Positions 30,658 to 38,756 are shown, counted from the first letter of the stretch. The stretch is DNA of 44,782 bases from Candidatus Magasanikbacteria bacterium CG11_big_fil_rev_8_21_14_0_20_39_34 (GCA_002787355.1 PCWN01000009.1:1-44782), one strand, 5' to 3'. Program-made: numbers and translations. Notes: a model not told the origin generated them from the sequence alone.

Positions 30658-31638
30658 TTAGTCTCCTTTCCTCTTTTTTCCATGAAATTTTTTGTGTATG
30701 TTGCGCAAACCTTGGTCTGTAATATGGGTATAAATTTGTGTGGTAGTAATAGAAGAATGCCCGAGCATGGTCTGCACACTGCGAATATCTGCACCACTCC
30801 CTAAGAGATCTGTAGCAAAAGAGTGACGGAGGGTATGAGGTGTCACAGGCTTGGTAATTCCGGCTACCTTTGCCCATTTTTGAACAATACGCTGGATGGA
30901 TCGTGAGGTAAGGGCAAGATCTTCAGAATTTCCCAATTTTTGCTTATTTCCAGTTCTTTTATCATGAGATATAAAGAGGAACGGGTTTATGTCTGATCGT
31001 GCGTCTAAATAGCGTTTAAGGTGGTATTTTGCCTGTTCTGAGAGAAAGACTATTCTTCTTTTGCTGCCTTTTCCGGTTACAGAGAATTCTTCACGTTTAA
31101 GGTTAACATTTTCTTTTTTGAGTTTTGCAAGTTCAGAAACACGCAGACCGGTACTAAAGAGCATTTCAAGAATGGCCTTATCCCTGAGGAGTATAAGAGC
31201 CGTTGAGGGTACCTTCCTATTTTTTTCTTGCAGAATTTTCATGTTTTTCTGCTTGAGAGGGGCATCCAGAAGTCGGCTTACTTCTGCTTCATCCAAAAAA
31301 GAAACTTCGCGATCGGGCATTTTCATGAGTTCAATTTTTTCCGGGGCAAGTGTTTCTATATCTCTTTTGGAAAGGTATTTCAAAAAAGACCGTAGCGCAA
31401 TAAGATGATAATTTTGAGTATTTTTTTTCAAAGGATCGCCATGGTTGTCTATCAATCTATTGAGCCAAAGGCGATATTGACGGACATCTTCTCCTTGAAT
31501 TTTTCCGGGGTCCTTATCTCCAAACCATTCAACAAACCGTTTGAGATAAAAATCATAATTGCGCAGGGTTTTTTGACTGCGATTTTTTTCTATTTCTAAA
31601 TGTTCAAGAAAATCAATAAGAAGTTTTGAAAGTTTCAT
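30658..31638 (-). CDS. XerC/XerD-type tyrosine recombinase
   Basis: A 326-residue tyrosine recombinase with an N-terminal SAM-like core-binding domain (about 1-100) and a complete catalytic domain. Visible active-site residues are Arg166 (TGLRVSEL), Lys190 (VTGKGSKRR), His268 and Arg271 (HTLRHSF), His294 (MLGHSS) and Tyr303 (IYTHI). Length and the C-terminal HKKF region fit the chromosome-dimer resolvases XerC/D. It is the only recombinase in the window, and many CPR genomes carry a single Xer. It is divergent from the gene at 31737, with overlapping promoters. A dif-like site is not evident here. Confidence 0.9.
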   Translation of the reverse strand: MKLSKLLIDFLEHLEIEKNRSQKTLRNYDFYLKRFVEWFGDKDPGKIQGEDVRQYRLWLNRLIDNHGDPLKKNTQNYHLIALRSFLKYLSKRDIETLAPEKIELMKMPDREVSFLDEAEVSRLLDAPLKQKNMKILQEKNRKVPSTALILLRDKAILEMLFSTGLRVSELAKLKKENVNLKREEFSVTGKGSKRRIVFLSEQAKYHLKRYLDARSDINPFLFISHDKRTGNKQKLGNSEDLALTSRSIQRIVQKWAKVAGITKPVTPHTLRHSFATDLLGSGADIRSVQTMLGHSSITTTQIYTHITDQGLRNIHKKFHGKKRKGD

Positions 31639-31665
31639 AGTACATTGTACATTTCAATATGATAT

Positions 31666-31694
31666 ATTGTACGACACTTATAGAAAAAATTCAA
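31666..31694 (-). promoter_or_regulatory. Promoter of the xer gene, with palindromic GTAC repeats
   Basis: On the minus strand: TTGAAT (31689-31694), a 17-base spacer, TACAAT (31666-31671). Just downstream, the elements TGTAC/GTACA recur in inverted order between 31640 and 31672, a possible operator. Confidence 0.6.
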
Positions 31695-31700
31695 TAAATA

Positions 31701-31709
31701 TGGTTTAAT
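31701..31709 (+). promoter_or_regulatory. Extended -10 for the gene at 31737
   Basis: TGG-TTTAAT at 31701-31709, with a weak -35 (TAGAAA, 31681-31686). It lies back to back with the xer promoter. Confidence 0.45.
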
Positions 31710-31736
31710 GGAGGATGAAAGAAGAAACCAAATAAT

Positions 31737-32114
31737 ATGTCAGAAAAAAAATCATTTCTTGTGCTTGAACATGAGCTCACTCCAGAGCAGCTTCGCATCC
31801 TCAGACAAGAACGCGCTGCTTTTTTAGAAGCGCGGCTCGATCAACTCAGGGGGGTGATGAGGAATGTACGTGGAGATCTCTTATCTTCGCAAGAATTACC
31901 TCAGGCATATGACAAGCTCATGCATTTTATAGATCAAGCAGAAAAAGTGTGTGAACGAGCAGAAAATGGTCAAGGAGATATTACATTTTTGGACGTTTTT
32001 CTGATCCGACTGGGAAATGTGATTGATATGGTGGACTCGCTTGATTTTTCAGAGCTTCCTTTTGAGCGAGAACAGTCAATTCGTGCTATTTTAGAGCTTA
32101 TTGAGGTACATTAA
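31737..32114 (+). CDS. Unknown helical protein (125 aa)
   Basis: A 125-residue, soluble, acidic, all-helical protein. The first half carries a regular Leu/Arg/Glu pattern (LRILRQERAAFLEARLDQLR) that could form a coiled coil. No signal peptide and no family recognised. It is divergent from xer and opens a plus-strand block of mostly unknown acidic genes that continues to 36824. Confidence 0.7.
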   Translation: MSEKKSFLVLEHELTPEQLRILRQERAAFLEARLDQLRGVMRNVRGDLLSSQELPQAYDKLMHFIDQAEKVCERAENGQGDITFLDVFLIRLGNVIDMVDSLDFSELPFEREQSIRAILELIEVH

Positions 32115-32127
32115 AATTTTTTGCCAC

Positions 32128-32156
32128 TTGACAAATGCCCTTTTTTGTGCTATAAT
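32128..32156 (+). promoter_or_regulatory. Perfect consensus promoter
   Basis: TTGACA (32128-32133), exactly 17 bases, TATAAT (32151-32156): both hexamers are perfect. It is the strongest promoter in the window and precedes a 43-codon gene. Confidence 0.88.
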
Positions 32157-32175
32157 GTACATATAGAGTCAAAAA

Positions 32176-32204
32176 GGTCGTAGACCACACGCGTGAAAAA
32201 CACG
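32176..32204 (+). other. Two small hairpins in the leader of the 43-aa gene
   Basis: GGTC-GTA-GACC (about 32177-32187) and GCGTG-AAAAA-CACGC (about 32190-32204) lie in the first 50 bases of the transcript. They are followed by an A-rich stretch that reaches the ATG and contains no Shine-Dalgarno site. Confidence 0.5.
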
Positions 32205-32230
32205 CAAAAAACAAAAATAAAAACAAAAAT

Positions 32231-32362
32231 ATGCAAAAAAATACAAAGAGCGAAAAAGCTCCTATTCAATTTGATTTTTCTCTTGTTTATATTTATCTTT
32301 TGACGGGTATTCTGTTGTTTATATCCGTTTTTTTATTTTTACCAAAAGTGACGATTGGTTAA
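32231..32362 (+). CDS. Small single-helix membrane protein (43 aa)
   Basis: The 43-residue product has a hydrophilic N-terminus (MQKNTKSEKAPIQFDFS), one membrane helix (about 18-38, YIYLLTGILLFISVFLFLP) and a short basic end. It is supported by a perfect consensus promoter 75 bases upstream and a clean start and stop. The A-rich leader lacks a Shine-Dalgarno site. Strong transcription of so short a membrane peptide is unusual; it could be a regulatory subunit, a toxin-like peptide or a leader for the next gene, which starts 20 bases after its stop. No family is recognised. Confidence 0.6.
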   Translation: MQKNTKSEKAPIQFDFSLVYIYLLTGILLFISVFLFLPKVTIG

Positions 32363-32382
32363 TCCATATTTAATACTTTGGA

Positions 32383-33015
32383 ATGTCATATTCTGCAGAG
32401 TCCATTCTGTTGAAGGCGCTTTTAGAGGGGAATCCTACAATAGAAAAAACCCAACTTACTCAGGGGAAACCTTATGTACAACTTGTTTTTGAGATCATGA
32501 GTTATCTTTGGTCTGAAAATAAGTTACCAGATAATTTTTTTGATGAAAATTTTGATCCGTTGAGTTGTGGTGGAGAAGGTTCTCAGATTTGTCAGATAGT
32601 TCGAGTTTTAGAGGATCTCAATAATAAGATAAAAGAAGCACTTTCCATTGAGGATTCGAATGAGGAAGGGGTGTATTTACATGAATGTTCTTCACAAGTT
32701 CTTTCACAGTTAGATAGGGCATTATCTGAATGTGAAAGGAAGTTATTTGATTTACATGTTATAGAGAGGGAAGGTCTTTTAAATTTTACAAACGATCTTC
32801 GGGACAATTTTTTGTATGAAAATGAAGCAAAAGAGGGACAAGAAGTGGATGATGGAGATAATTTTCCAGAGGGTGGTGAATCTCTCTTTGAATATTTTAT
32901 GCGTCCCGATGAGGGGGCTCCGACGTCAGTCCCAAAGGAAAATGCCGTAAAGGAATCCACTGTGAATGGAGTTACGGATTTAGATCAGTATAGAAAGTTA
33001 CGAAAGGGGAAATGA
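32383..33015 (+). CDS. Unknown acidic protein (210 aa)
   Basis: An acidic soluble protein with a helical N-terminal two-thirds and a low-complexity Glu/Asp/Gly-rich segment (about 145-170). A short basic tail (DLDQYRKLRKGK) is of a kind often used as a docking peptide. No signal peptide, no membrane segment and no family recognised. It is likely co-transcribed with the 43-codon gene upstream. It ends in TGA. Confidence 0.7.
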   Translation: MSYSAESILLKALLEGNPTIEKTQLTQGKPYVQLVFEIMSYLWSENKLPDNFFDENFDPLSCGGEGSQICQIVRVLEDLNNKIKEALSIEDSNEEGVYLHECSSQVLSQLDRALSECERKLFDLHVIEREGLLNFTNDLRDNFLYENEAKEGQEVDDGDNFPEGGESLFEYFMRPDEGAPTSVPKENAVKESTVNGVTDLDQYRKLRKGK

Positions 33016-33020
33016 AATTC

Positions 33021-33049
33021 TTGAACAAGAACATTTTTTAAGCTAATAT
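33021..33049 (+). promoter_or_regulatory. Promoter giving a nearly leaderless transcript
   Basis: TTGAAC (33021-33026), a 17-base spacer, TAATAT (33044-33049). The ATG at 33057 lies eight bases after the -10, at the expected transcription start, so the mRNA would be leaderless or nearly so. Confidence 0.55.
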
Positions 33050-33056
33050 ACCGGAT

Positions 33057-33527
33057 ATGCCGCAAAATCTTTATCTTATACTTCCGGATATCCGTTCCTG
33101 TCATAATGTTGGTGCCATGTTTCGTACAGCAGATGCTTGTGGTTTTGACAAGCTTTTTTTAGTTGGCTATACGGCAGAACCACCAAAAATTCAGATAGAT
33201 AAGGTTTCCCTTGGTGCAGAAAAGTGGGTTCCATGGGAAAAGAGGGAAGATATTGTTGAGTTGTTGAGAGATCTCAAAAAAAAAGGAGTTGAAATAGTTG
33301 GCTTAGAAAAAACGGAGGGAAGTGAAGATATTTCCAAAGTAGAGTATAATAGAGAAAAGGATCTTGCCTTGGTGGTGGGTAATGAAGTGGATGGCTTGTC
33401 GGAGAAAGTACTATCACAATGCGACTTTGTTGTTCATATTCCTATGTATGGAAAAAAGGAAAGTTTAAATGTGAGTATTGCTGCGGGAATTGCCATGTAT
33501 CAGATACACAAATATTTTGTTTCTTAA
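33057..33527 (+). CDS. SpoU/TrmH-family RNA 2'-O-methyltransferase
   Basis: A 156-residue single SPOUT domain. The three knot motifs are visible: NVGAMFRTADACG (about 18-30), ALVVGNEVDGLS (about 106-117) and IPMYGKKESLNVSIAAGIAM (about 130-149). The Arg and Asn needed for ribose methylation are present. Without an extra RNA-binding domain it resembles small TrmL/TrmH-like tRNA methyltransferases. It acts in the cytoplasm on tRNA or rRNA; the substrate cannot be told from sequence. It is followed five bases later by a large unknown gene. Confidence 0.9.
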   Translation: MPQNLYLILPDIRSCHNVGAMFRTADACGFDKLFLVGYTAEPPKIQIDKVSLGAEKWVPWEKREDIVELLRDLKKKGVEIVGLEKTEGSEDISKVEYNREKDLALVVGNEVDGLSEKVLSQCDFVVHIPMYGKKESLNVSIAAGIAMYQIHKYFVS

Positions 33528-33532
33528 AAAAT

Positions 33533-35377
33533 ATGGATTCAAAAGAAGCACGACTACGGTACCTTGATGGAGTCAAACAGGTATCTACAGAGGAACATGA
33601 AGGACGTCTTGAAGATATCAAAGCGGCCATTTTGGATTCTGAAAAGACCCGACCTGGGCATCTTTTTTTTACAGAAAAGTTGGCAGATTTTTCTCAAGCC
33701 ATTAAGTCAAAGGAGAAAGAAAATGTACTTCGAGAGGTATTGATGGGGATGTTTCAGCATCCATTGTATGTGGAGGGATTTTTTGATTCAATGGAAAAAT
33801 TGACTGCTTTGAGTGATAAAAATGCTGAGGGTGCGCAGGTTATACAAGATGAACTACGGCGAAATTTGGAGAAAATAATAAAAAAAGACCGAATTGGGGT
33901 AACACAAGAGCATACGGATGTTATGGATCGTTGGCTTGAGTTGTATACCAATAGTGAACGATACCGACCAGTTATTTCCGAACTCCTTCGTCTCTCTATT
34001 GATACCGGGAAAAGTGAACTCCTCCAGGCACAAAGGAAGCATGTTGTAGCAGAAAGCATTTTAAGAGCTTCTGATTTTGAAGTTGTAAAGGCAGGATTGA
34101 AAATTCTCATGATGGATACAGACATCCTTCCTGAAACAGATGGAAATATTGATCGACATCTGGCGGGACTCATAAGCCAAGATGATGAAATTTTAAAGCT
34201 CCATTTAGATATTGATGGAGCTATTGATTTCATAGGAAGGAACTTTCTCCCAGAGGAATTTGTCAGATTTCGTCAAAAGTTAACTGCCTTCTCCAATAAG
34301 GTTCATCAAAAAGGTGATCAACCGAAAGAAAAAAGTAAATTTTTAGAACGGTCTTCCGCTTTGAAAACGACAGAAAAGGGGAGGCAAATTTTGCATTTTC
34401 ATGATTTTGTAAATGATCCGAAAGTAAGAGCAAAGAGTAATTTTGATGGGAAAGTTTATCCATTTTCTTTGATCATGGATCTTACACAAATAACGTCGGC
34501 ACGGAGGCTCTTGAATGAGAGATTGGCTGCGGAGATACGGGACAAAGCAGGAATAAATCTGAGACGGGTATATAACCCATCTCAAGGAGAATTGGTTGAG
34601 GAATTACCACAGGATTATGAAGAGACCCGAAGGTTGGTAGTGTCTTGGTTTCAAAAAGCCGGTGGCTGGCCAGAGATTGCAGATGAAATTGCGTTTGAAA
34701 CGATGCAACTTCTCTTTCCAAAATTAGAGGAATCTACACGGCAACGAATCTCCGAACGTGTGGAAGGGCTACGGGAGAGTCTCAAACATGAACTCCGTTA
34801 TCTGGTGAGTCCCAGAGGAGATAGGATTATCATTGAAGATGAATTTTTGAACTCATTGTCCATTCATGAAATTTCTTTTTCACCACGTGATTCCGCGGTA
34901 GATTTGGATGTTAAAATAAAAATTGGAAATTATTCTTTGTGTTGCCGATTGGATGGGTATTATATGCTTCGCCACGCATTAGAAGAAGGAGACGTATCAC
35001 TCAGAGTATCTCTTGATACAAACCTGGTCTTGGAGGAGCTTATTTTGAGTCAATTGCAGAAGCTTCTTTGCGCAGATAAAGAAGCTCACCGAGGTGGAAA
35101 AGGCGGAGAAACTGATGGCGCCGCGCATTCAAGTACGGTAAGAAGAGCGCACCTCCGTAAACTCCCAAAGGGTCAGAGTTTTACGACAGATCAAGCATGT
35201 AAAATTTTTGAAAAATATGGAATTGACTTATGGCAGATCAACGCTCAGTTGGGGCTGGATAGGGACGCGGGGACGTACACGTGTGTAAAGGCTATTGAAG
35301 CAGGGAGTGATACTGGTTCTGAGCCTGTTAAAACGGTTATACAGAATGGATCTCAGCTTGATTCAATTTTTTTCTAA
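33533..35377 (+). CDS. Large unknown cytoplasmic protein (614 aa)
   Basis: I chose ATG 33533, since the in-frame extension upstream runs through the methyltransferase gene. The 614-residue protein is soluble. The N-terminal 260 residues look like alpha-helical repeats (HEAT/ARM-like in rhythm), the centre is mixed, and a Gly/His/Ser linker (about 535-552) leads to a small C-terminal domain (HLRKLPKGQSFTTDQACKIF...). No catalytic motif or family is recognised. It is tightly linked to the methyltransferase gene and followed by two related unknown proteins behind another promoter. Confidence 0.75.
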   Translation: MDSKEARLRYLDGVKQVSTEEHEGRLEDIKAAILDSEKTRPGHLFFTEKLADFSQAIKSKEKENVLREVLMGMFQHPLYVEGFFDSMEKLTALSDKNAEGAQVIQDELRRNLEKIIKKDRIGVTQEHTDVMDRWLELYTNSERYRPVISELLRLSIDTGKSELLQAQRKHVVAESILRASDFEVVKAGLKILMMDTDILPETDGNIDRHLAGLISQDDEILKLHLDIDGAIDFIGRNFLPEEFVRFRQKLTAFSNKVHQKGDQPKEKSKFLERSSALKTTEKGRQILHFHDFVNDPKVRAKSNFDGKVYPFSLIMDLTQITSARRLLNERLAAEIRDKAGINLRRVYNPSQGELVEELPQDYEETRRLVVSWFQKAGGWPEIADEIAFETMQLLFPKLEESTRQRISERVEGLRESLKHELRYLVSPRGDRIIIEDEFLNSLSIHEISFSPRDSAVDLDVKIKIGNYSLCCRLDGYYMLRHALEEGDVSLRVSLDTNLVLEELILSQLQKLLCADKEAHRGGKGGETDGAAHSSTVRRAHLRKLPKGQSFTTDQACKIFEKYGIDLWQINAQLGLDRDAGTYTCVKAIEAGSDTGSEPVKTVIQNGSQLDSIFF

Positions 35378-35381
35378 AGTT

Positions 35382-35390
35382 TGGTATACT
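35382..35390 (+). promoter_or_regulatory. Extended -10 promoter of the paralogue pair
   Basis: TGG-TATACT at 35382-35390 with TTCAAT about 18 bases upstream as a weak -35. A hairpin (AAATGAGA with TCTCATTT, about 35412-35431) lies in the leader. Confidence 0.55.
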
Positions 35391-35445
35391 GGAAGAAGGG
35401 AACATCCCAAAAAATGAGATATTTTCTCATTTGATATCTGAAACT

Positions 35446-36162
35446 ATGTCAGAAGAAATGATACATTATACGCTCCAAATTTTTGAGCGACTTATTCGTG
35501 AGATTCCACCACTTACTCCAAAGCAGATTCGTGACGATATGCATCAAGCTCTCGAGCAAATGCAGCATAATGTAAGTCTTACGGAGACAGAGTTGGAAGA
35601 AACCATGATCATATTTGGAAAAAAAATTTGGCCATATAGGCAAGCTTTTTTAGAATTTTTTCGTATATCAGAAAGCATTTTGGGAGAAAAAATTTTTTTA
35701 AAAAAAGCATCAGCTGGTCTCAAGAAAAAGTATATGGAATTTAAAGCCTCTGGGGGATCTTTTAGAGATATGTATCGAGGTGGTCCGGCACTTTTTTTTA
35801 CCCCAGATGAACGTCTTGAACTCAATGTACTTATGGTAGAAATTTACCAAGAAGTTAAAGATCATACCCGGCAATCTGTTTTGAGTGTAGAAAGGCAAAA
35901 ATATAAAAAACGTATCAAAGATTTTCACATGGTACTTCAGAATATAGAAGATGAAATAGGGAGACTGCGACAGATGGCAGATAATGAGCAACAACATCCA
36001 GAATTGGCAGATGAAATTCGAGAGCACGTACGTGGTTTTGAACAGGGGATTTGCTTGCTAGGTCCAAGTATTGATTATACAGCCGTCTATAGTTCACAAT
36101 CTCATTTTGAACAAAGAAGGGAATATCAAAAGCTTACTCGTCGCGCCAATATGTTTTTTTGA
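35446..36162 (+). CDS. Unknown helical protein A of a tandem pair (238 aa)
   Basis: I chose ATG 35446. The 238-residue product is soluble and helical with many charged residues. A central region, IWPYRQAFLEFFRI...FLKKASAGLKKKYMEF..GGSFRDM (about 57-108), aligns with the same region of the next protein, so the two form a diverged tandem pair. The C-terminal half is coiled-coil-like. No known family is recognised. It ends TGA, and the next start is two bases later. Confidence 0.7.
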   Translation: MSEEMIHYTLQIFERLIREIPPLTPKQIRDDMHQALEQMQHNVSLTETELEETMIIFGKKIWPYRQAFLEFFRISESILGEKIFLKKASAGLKKKYMEFKASGGSFRDMYRGGPALFFTPDERLELNVLMVEIYQEVKDHTRQSVLSVERQKYKKRIKDFHMVLQNIEDEIGRLRQMADNEQQHPELADEIREHVRGFEQGICLLGPSIDYTAVYSSQSHFEQRREYQKLTRRANMFF

Positions 36163-36164
36163 TT

Positions 36165-36824
36165 ATGAATTATACTAAGCAACTTTTTAAAATTCTTTTA
36201 GACAGAAAGCCAGTTGGTTTGGATGAGGCTGTTTATGATAAAGCAAAAAAGGCATATGCAGACTCGCAGGAAGATGCCCCGCCAGAACAAATTGAAGCAC
36301 TTATGGTAGAGTATGGGATGCATGCGTGGCCTTTGTGGCAAGCGGAATATGAGATGATGCAAGAGATTGGAAACAAAATGCAAGAAGAGTTATTTTTGTC
36401 ATCTCTTGGAGAAGATCTAAAAAATAAATGGCAGAATTTTCAAAAAGAGGGACACAGTTTTCGTGATGGAGATGCATATGAAAAAGCTTTTTCTTCAGAA
36501 GAAGATTTTAAAATAGAAGAAGCGATGGTTGAAGCTGAGCTTAAGACCAGGAAAGAGCTACATCGTTTACTTGATGGAGAAAAACATGAGGAATACCAAA
36601 AGTTGGTAGAAAAATTTTCACAAGAACAGCGCACAATTTTGCAAAAAATGACGGAACTTGAGTCACTCAAAAATAAAAAAACATTAGAGTTAAATAGGGA
36701 AGTAGACGCGACTCTCTTGGATTTGAAGATGGGATTTGCAGAGATTACAGAACGACCAACTGTAGAGAAAGTACAAGAAAATATTGATCGCACACGTGTA
36801 CAGGTGGATCTTCAAAAAAAATAA
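36165..36824 (+). CDS. Unknown helical protein B of a tandem pair (219 aa)
   Basis: I chose ATG 36165. It is a paralogue of the preceding gene: the shared frame is WPxxQAxxE, then an E-x-x-FL segment, LKxKxxxFxxxGxSFRD. The C-terminal half is a highly charged coiled coil (KLVEKFSQEQRTILQKMTEL). No signal peptide. The pair probably makes a hetero-oligomer; function unknown. It is followed three bases later by a cupin-like gene. Confidence 0.7.
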   Translation: MNYTKQLFKILLDRKPVGLDEAVYDKAKKAYADSQEDAPPEQIEALMVEYGMHAWPLWQAEYEMMQEIGNKMQEELFLSSLGEDLKNKWQNFQKEGHSFRDGDAYEKAFSSEEDFKIEEAMVEAELKTRKELHRLLDGEKHEEYQKLVEKFSQEQRTILQKMTELESLKNKKTLELNREVDATLLDLKMGFAEITERPTVEKVQENIDRTRVQVDLQKK

Positions 36825-36827
36825 TAT

Positions 36828-37199
36828 ATGGATGGTGTAAGAGTTACTTTACTGGAAGGCAAAAAAAACAAGACGGAAAAGGGTTGGAATATTCCACTTC
36901 TTTCATACCACGCCGATGGGGTTGGAATTTTTTTTCGTCGTGCTGGGATTATTTCGGGTAAACACTATCATAAGGGGAATTCTCCTTCACGAACGCCTGA
37001 AAAAGGGATCCTGATTGATGGAAAGGCAAAATTTTATTGTAAAAATCTGGAAACAGGAGATGAACAAGAAACTTTTGTGGAGGCTCCTGTAAGTTGGGAA
37101 ATTGATCCAATGATCTATCATGAAATGCATATGATTACCGACTGTACTTTTATAGAAAGAATCCATGAACAAGATGGAAATGACTTCTTTTTTCTTTGA
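36828..37199 (+). CDS. Small cupin-like protein
   Basis: A 123-residue beta-rich protein. GIISGKHYHKGNSPSRTPEK (about residues 41-60) carries the His pair of a cupin motif, then GILIDGKAKFYCKNLETG, a double-stranded turn, and IDPMIYHEMHMITD with further His. This resembles sugar-isomerase/WxcM-like cupins linked to polysaccharide or cell-wall sugars, but the specific family is not certain. Its 3' end overlaps the start region of the following membrane protein gene. Confidence 0.65.
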   Translation: MDGVRVTLLEGKKNKTEKGWNIPLLSYHADGVGIFFRRAGIISGKHYHKGNSPSRTPEKGILIDGKAKFYCKNLETGDEQETFVEAPVSWEIDPMIYHEMHMITDCTFIERIHEQDGNDFFFL

Positions 37200-37434
37200 T
37201 AATGAATATATGTTGTATCTGATGCGTCTATTTGGAACTATTGGTTTAATACTTATTACAACTGCCATTTTTGCCAAAAAAGAAAAAAAACAAGATTGGT
37301 TATTTGTTTGGGGAGGTCTTGGTTTATTGATGTATAGTATTTCTTTAAAAGACCCAATATTTATTCCACTTCAAGTTATTTTTATAGGTGCAAGTCTCTA
37401 CGAGATTTATACACTACGCAATAAAAAATCATAG
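37165..37434 (+). CDS. Small three-helix membrane protein A (tandem pair)
   Basis: About 89 residues with three hydrophobic segments (LFGTIGLILITTAIFA, LFVWGGLGLLMYSISL, IFIPLQVIFIGASLYEI). The start is uncertain: ATG 37165 overlaps the upstream gene, and ATGs at 37174, 37180 and 37210 are alternatives. It aligns with the next gene product over the whole length (GxIGxI...AIF..E..QD...G...L..Y..SI). Function unknown; possibly a small transporter or an anchor for a neighbouring enzyme. Confidence 0.7.
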   Translation: MNKMEMTSFFFDNEYMLYLMRLFGTIGLILITTAIFAKKEKKQDWLFVWGGLGLLMYSISLKDPIFIPLQVIFIGASLYEIYTLRNKKS

Positions 37435-37435
37435 T

Positions 37436-37747
37436 ATGGCAAGTCTTATCCCGTATTTTCCCACCACGCTTCAGGAGCACTTTTTGTACTTGATGGCAGG
37501 TATTGGCATCATCTTTTTGGTATATGCAATCTTTATTGAACAAGAACATAGACAGGATCTTATCCGTGCACTTGGAGCTGCATGTCTTTTTGTATATGCT
37601 GCGTCTATTGAGAATATGTTTTTCATGGTTACCTTTGCAGCTATTGTGGTTGCATCCTTGATAGAATTTTTTGAGATTCTTTTAGGACTTCACAAACACA
37701 GTAAGGAGGATCTAAAAAAATATAAAACACTTTGGAGGTTAAAATAA
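37436..37747 (+). CDS. Small three-helix membrane protein B (tandem pair)
   Basis: I chose ATG 37436, one base after the stop of its paralogue. The 103-residue product has three helices (YLMAGIGIIFLVYAIFI, LGAACLFVYAASIE, FMVTFAAIVVASLIEFFEIL) and a charged QEHRQD loop in the place of KEKKQD in the first copy. The last 20 residues are basic. Tandem duplication with clear divergence suggests a heterodimer. No family recognised. Confidence 0.72.
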   Translation: MASLIPYFPTTLQEHFLYLMAGIGIIFLVYAIFIEQEHRQDLIRALGAACLFVYAASIENMFFMVTFAAIVVASLIEFFEILLGLHKHSKEDLKKYKTLWRLK

Positions 37748-37765
37748 CTCAATTAATAAAATTTT

Positions 37766-38737
37766 GTGTACGATATTCTTTCAATTGGTGATTGTGTTCT
37801 CGATACGCTGCTTCTTATAGACAAAGCCCAGATTCGCTATGGGAAAAAGGGCCATAGACCTGAGGCCCTTTGTTTAAGTTATGCAGACAAAATTGCTATC
37901 GCAAAGGCTGTACAGTCGTTGGGGGGGAATGCTGCCAATTTTGCGGTTGGGGCAAAAAAGCTTGGTACAAAAGTAGCCATTATGAGTCAGATTGGGGAAG
38001 ATATAAATGGACGTATGATCCAAGAAGGACTTAAGAAAAAAAATGTGGATACCACATATCTTACCTTGGGGCGAAATCTTCAGACTCGCTATTCTATCGT
38101 TCTCAATTACGATACAGAGCGGACAGTATTATCAAATCATCCAAAACATCGTTATATTTTTCCTGAAATGCCACAGACCAAGTGGGTGTATTATACTTCT
38201 CTTGGTGAAGGTTTTGAAAGGTTACAAAAAAAATTACGTTCGTGGATTCACAAACATCCAAATGTTCATCTGGCTATGAATCCGGGTTCTTACATGTTGA
38301 AGCATGGTGTAGTGGCAATAAAGGAGATACTTCAGGACTTAGATGTGCTTTTTGTAAACAAAGAAGAGGCAGAACATATTTTACAAATAAAGGCACCTGT
38401 ACAAACGCTTCTTAAAAAATTTTGGAGCTTGGGGGTAGATATTCCGGTAATAACAGATGGTGCTCGTGGCTCATATGCCTACCAAAATGGAGAGTATTTT
38501 TTTATGCCTATATTTCCTGTTAAGCCCATTGCAAAGACCGGTGCCGGAGATGCCTTTGCCGCAGGCTTCATTTCCGCTTTGATCTTTAAAAAGGAAGTCA
38601 AGGAGGCATTGGAGTGGGGAACGGCAAATGCTGCAGGTGTGATACAAAAGTTTGGGGCACAGGAGGGAATTTTAAACAAGAAGGATATCCAAAAACTTCT
38701 CAAAAAGTATCCCAAACAAAGGGCTATACGGATGTAA
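37766..38737 (+). CDS. PfkB-family sugar or nucleoside kinase
   Basis: A 323-residue ribokinase-fold protein. PfkB signature 1 is visible as QSLGGNAANFAVGAKKLG (about 49-66) and signature 2 as KTGAGDAFAAGFISAL (about 255-270) with the catalytic Asp. The substrate (ribose, fructose-6-phosphate, adenosine or another) cannot be told. It starts at GTG 37766 without a clear ribosome site. Ribose-5-phosphate made by a ribokinase could feed the rpiB and rpe-like genes encoded 4 kb away. It ends a run of closely spaced plus-strand genes. Confidence 0.88.
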   Translation: MYDILSIGDCVLDTLLLIDKAQIRYGKKGHRPEALCLSYADKIAIAKAVQSLGGNAANFAVGAKKLGTKVAIMSQIGEDINGRMIQEGLKKKNVDTTYLTLGRNLQTRYSIVLNYDTERTVLSNHPKHRYIFPEMPQTKWVYYTSLGEGFERLQKKLRSWIHKHPNVHLAMNPGSYMLKHGVVAIKEILQDLDVLFVNKEEAEHILQIKAPVQTLLKKFWSLGVDIPVITDGARGSYAYQNGEYFFMPIFPVKPIAKTGAGDAFAAGFISALIFKKEVKEALEWGTANAAGVIQKFGAQEGILNKKDIQKLLKKYPKQRAIRM

Positions 38738-38756
38738 GCTTAGTGAGCTTCTCTCA

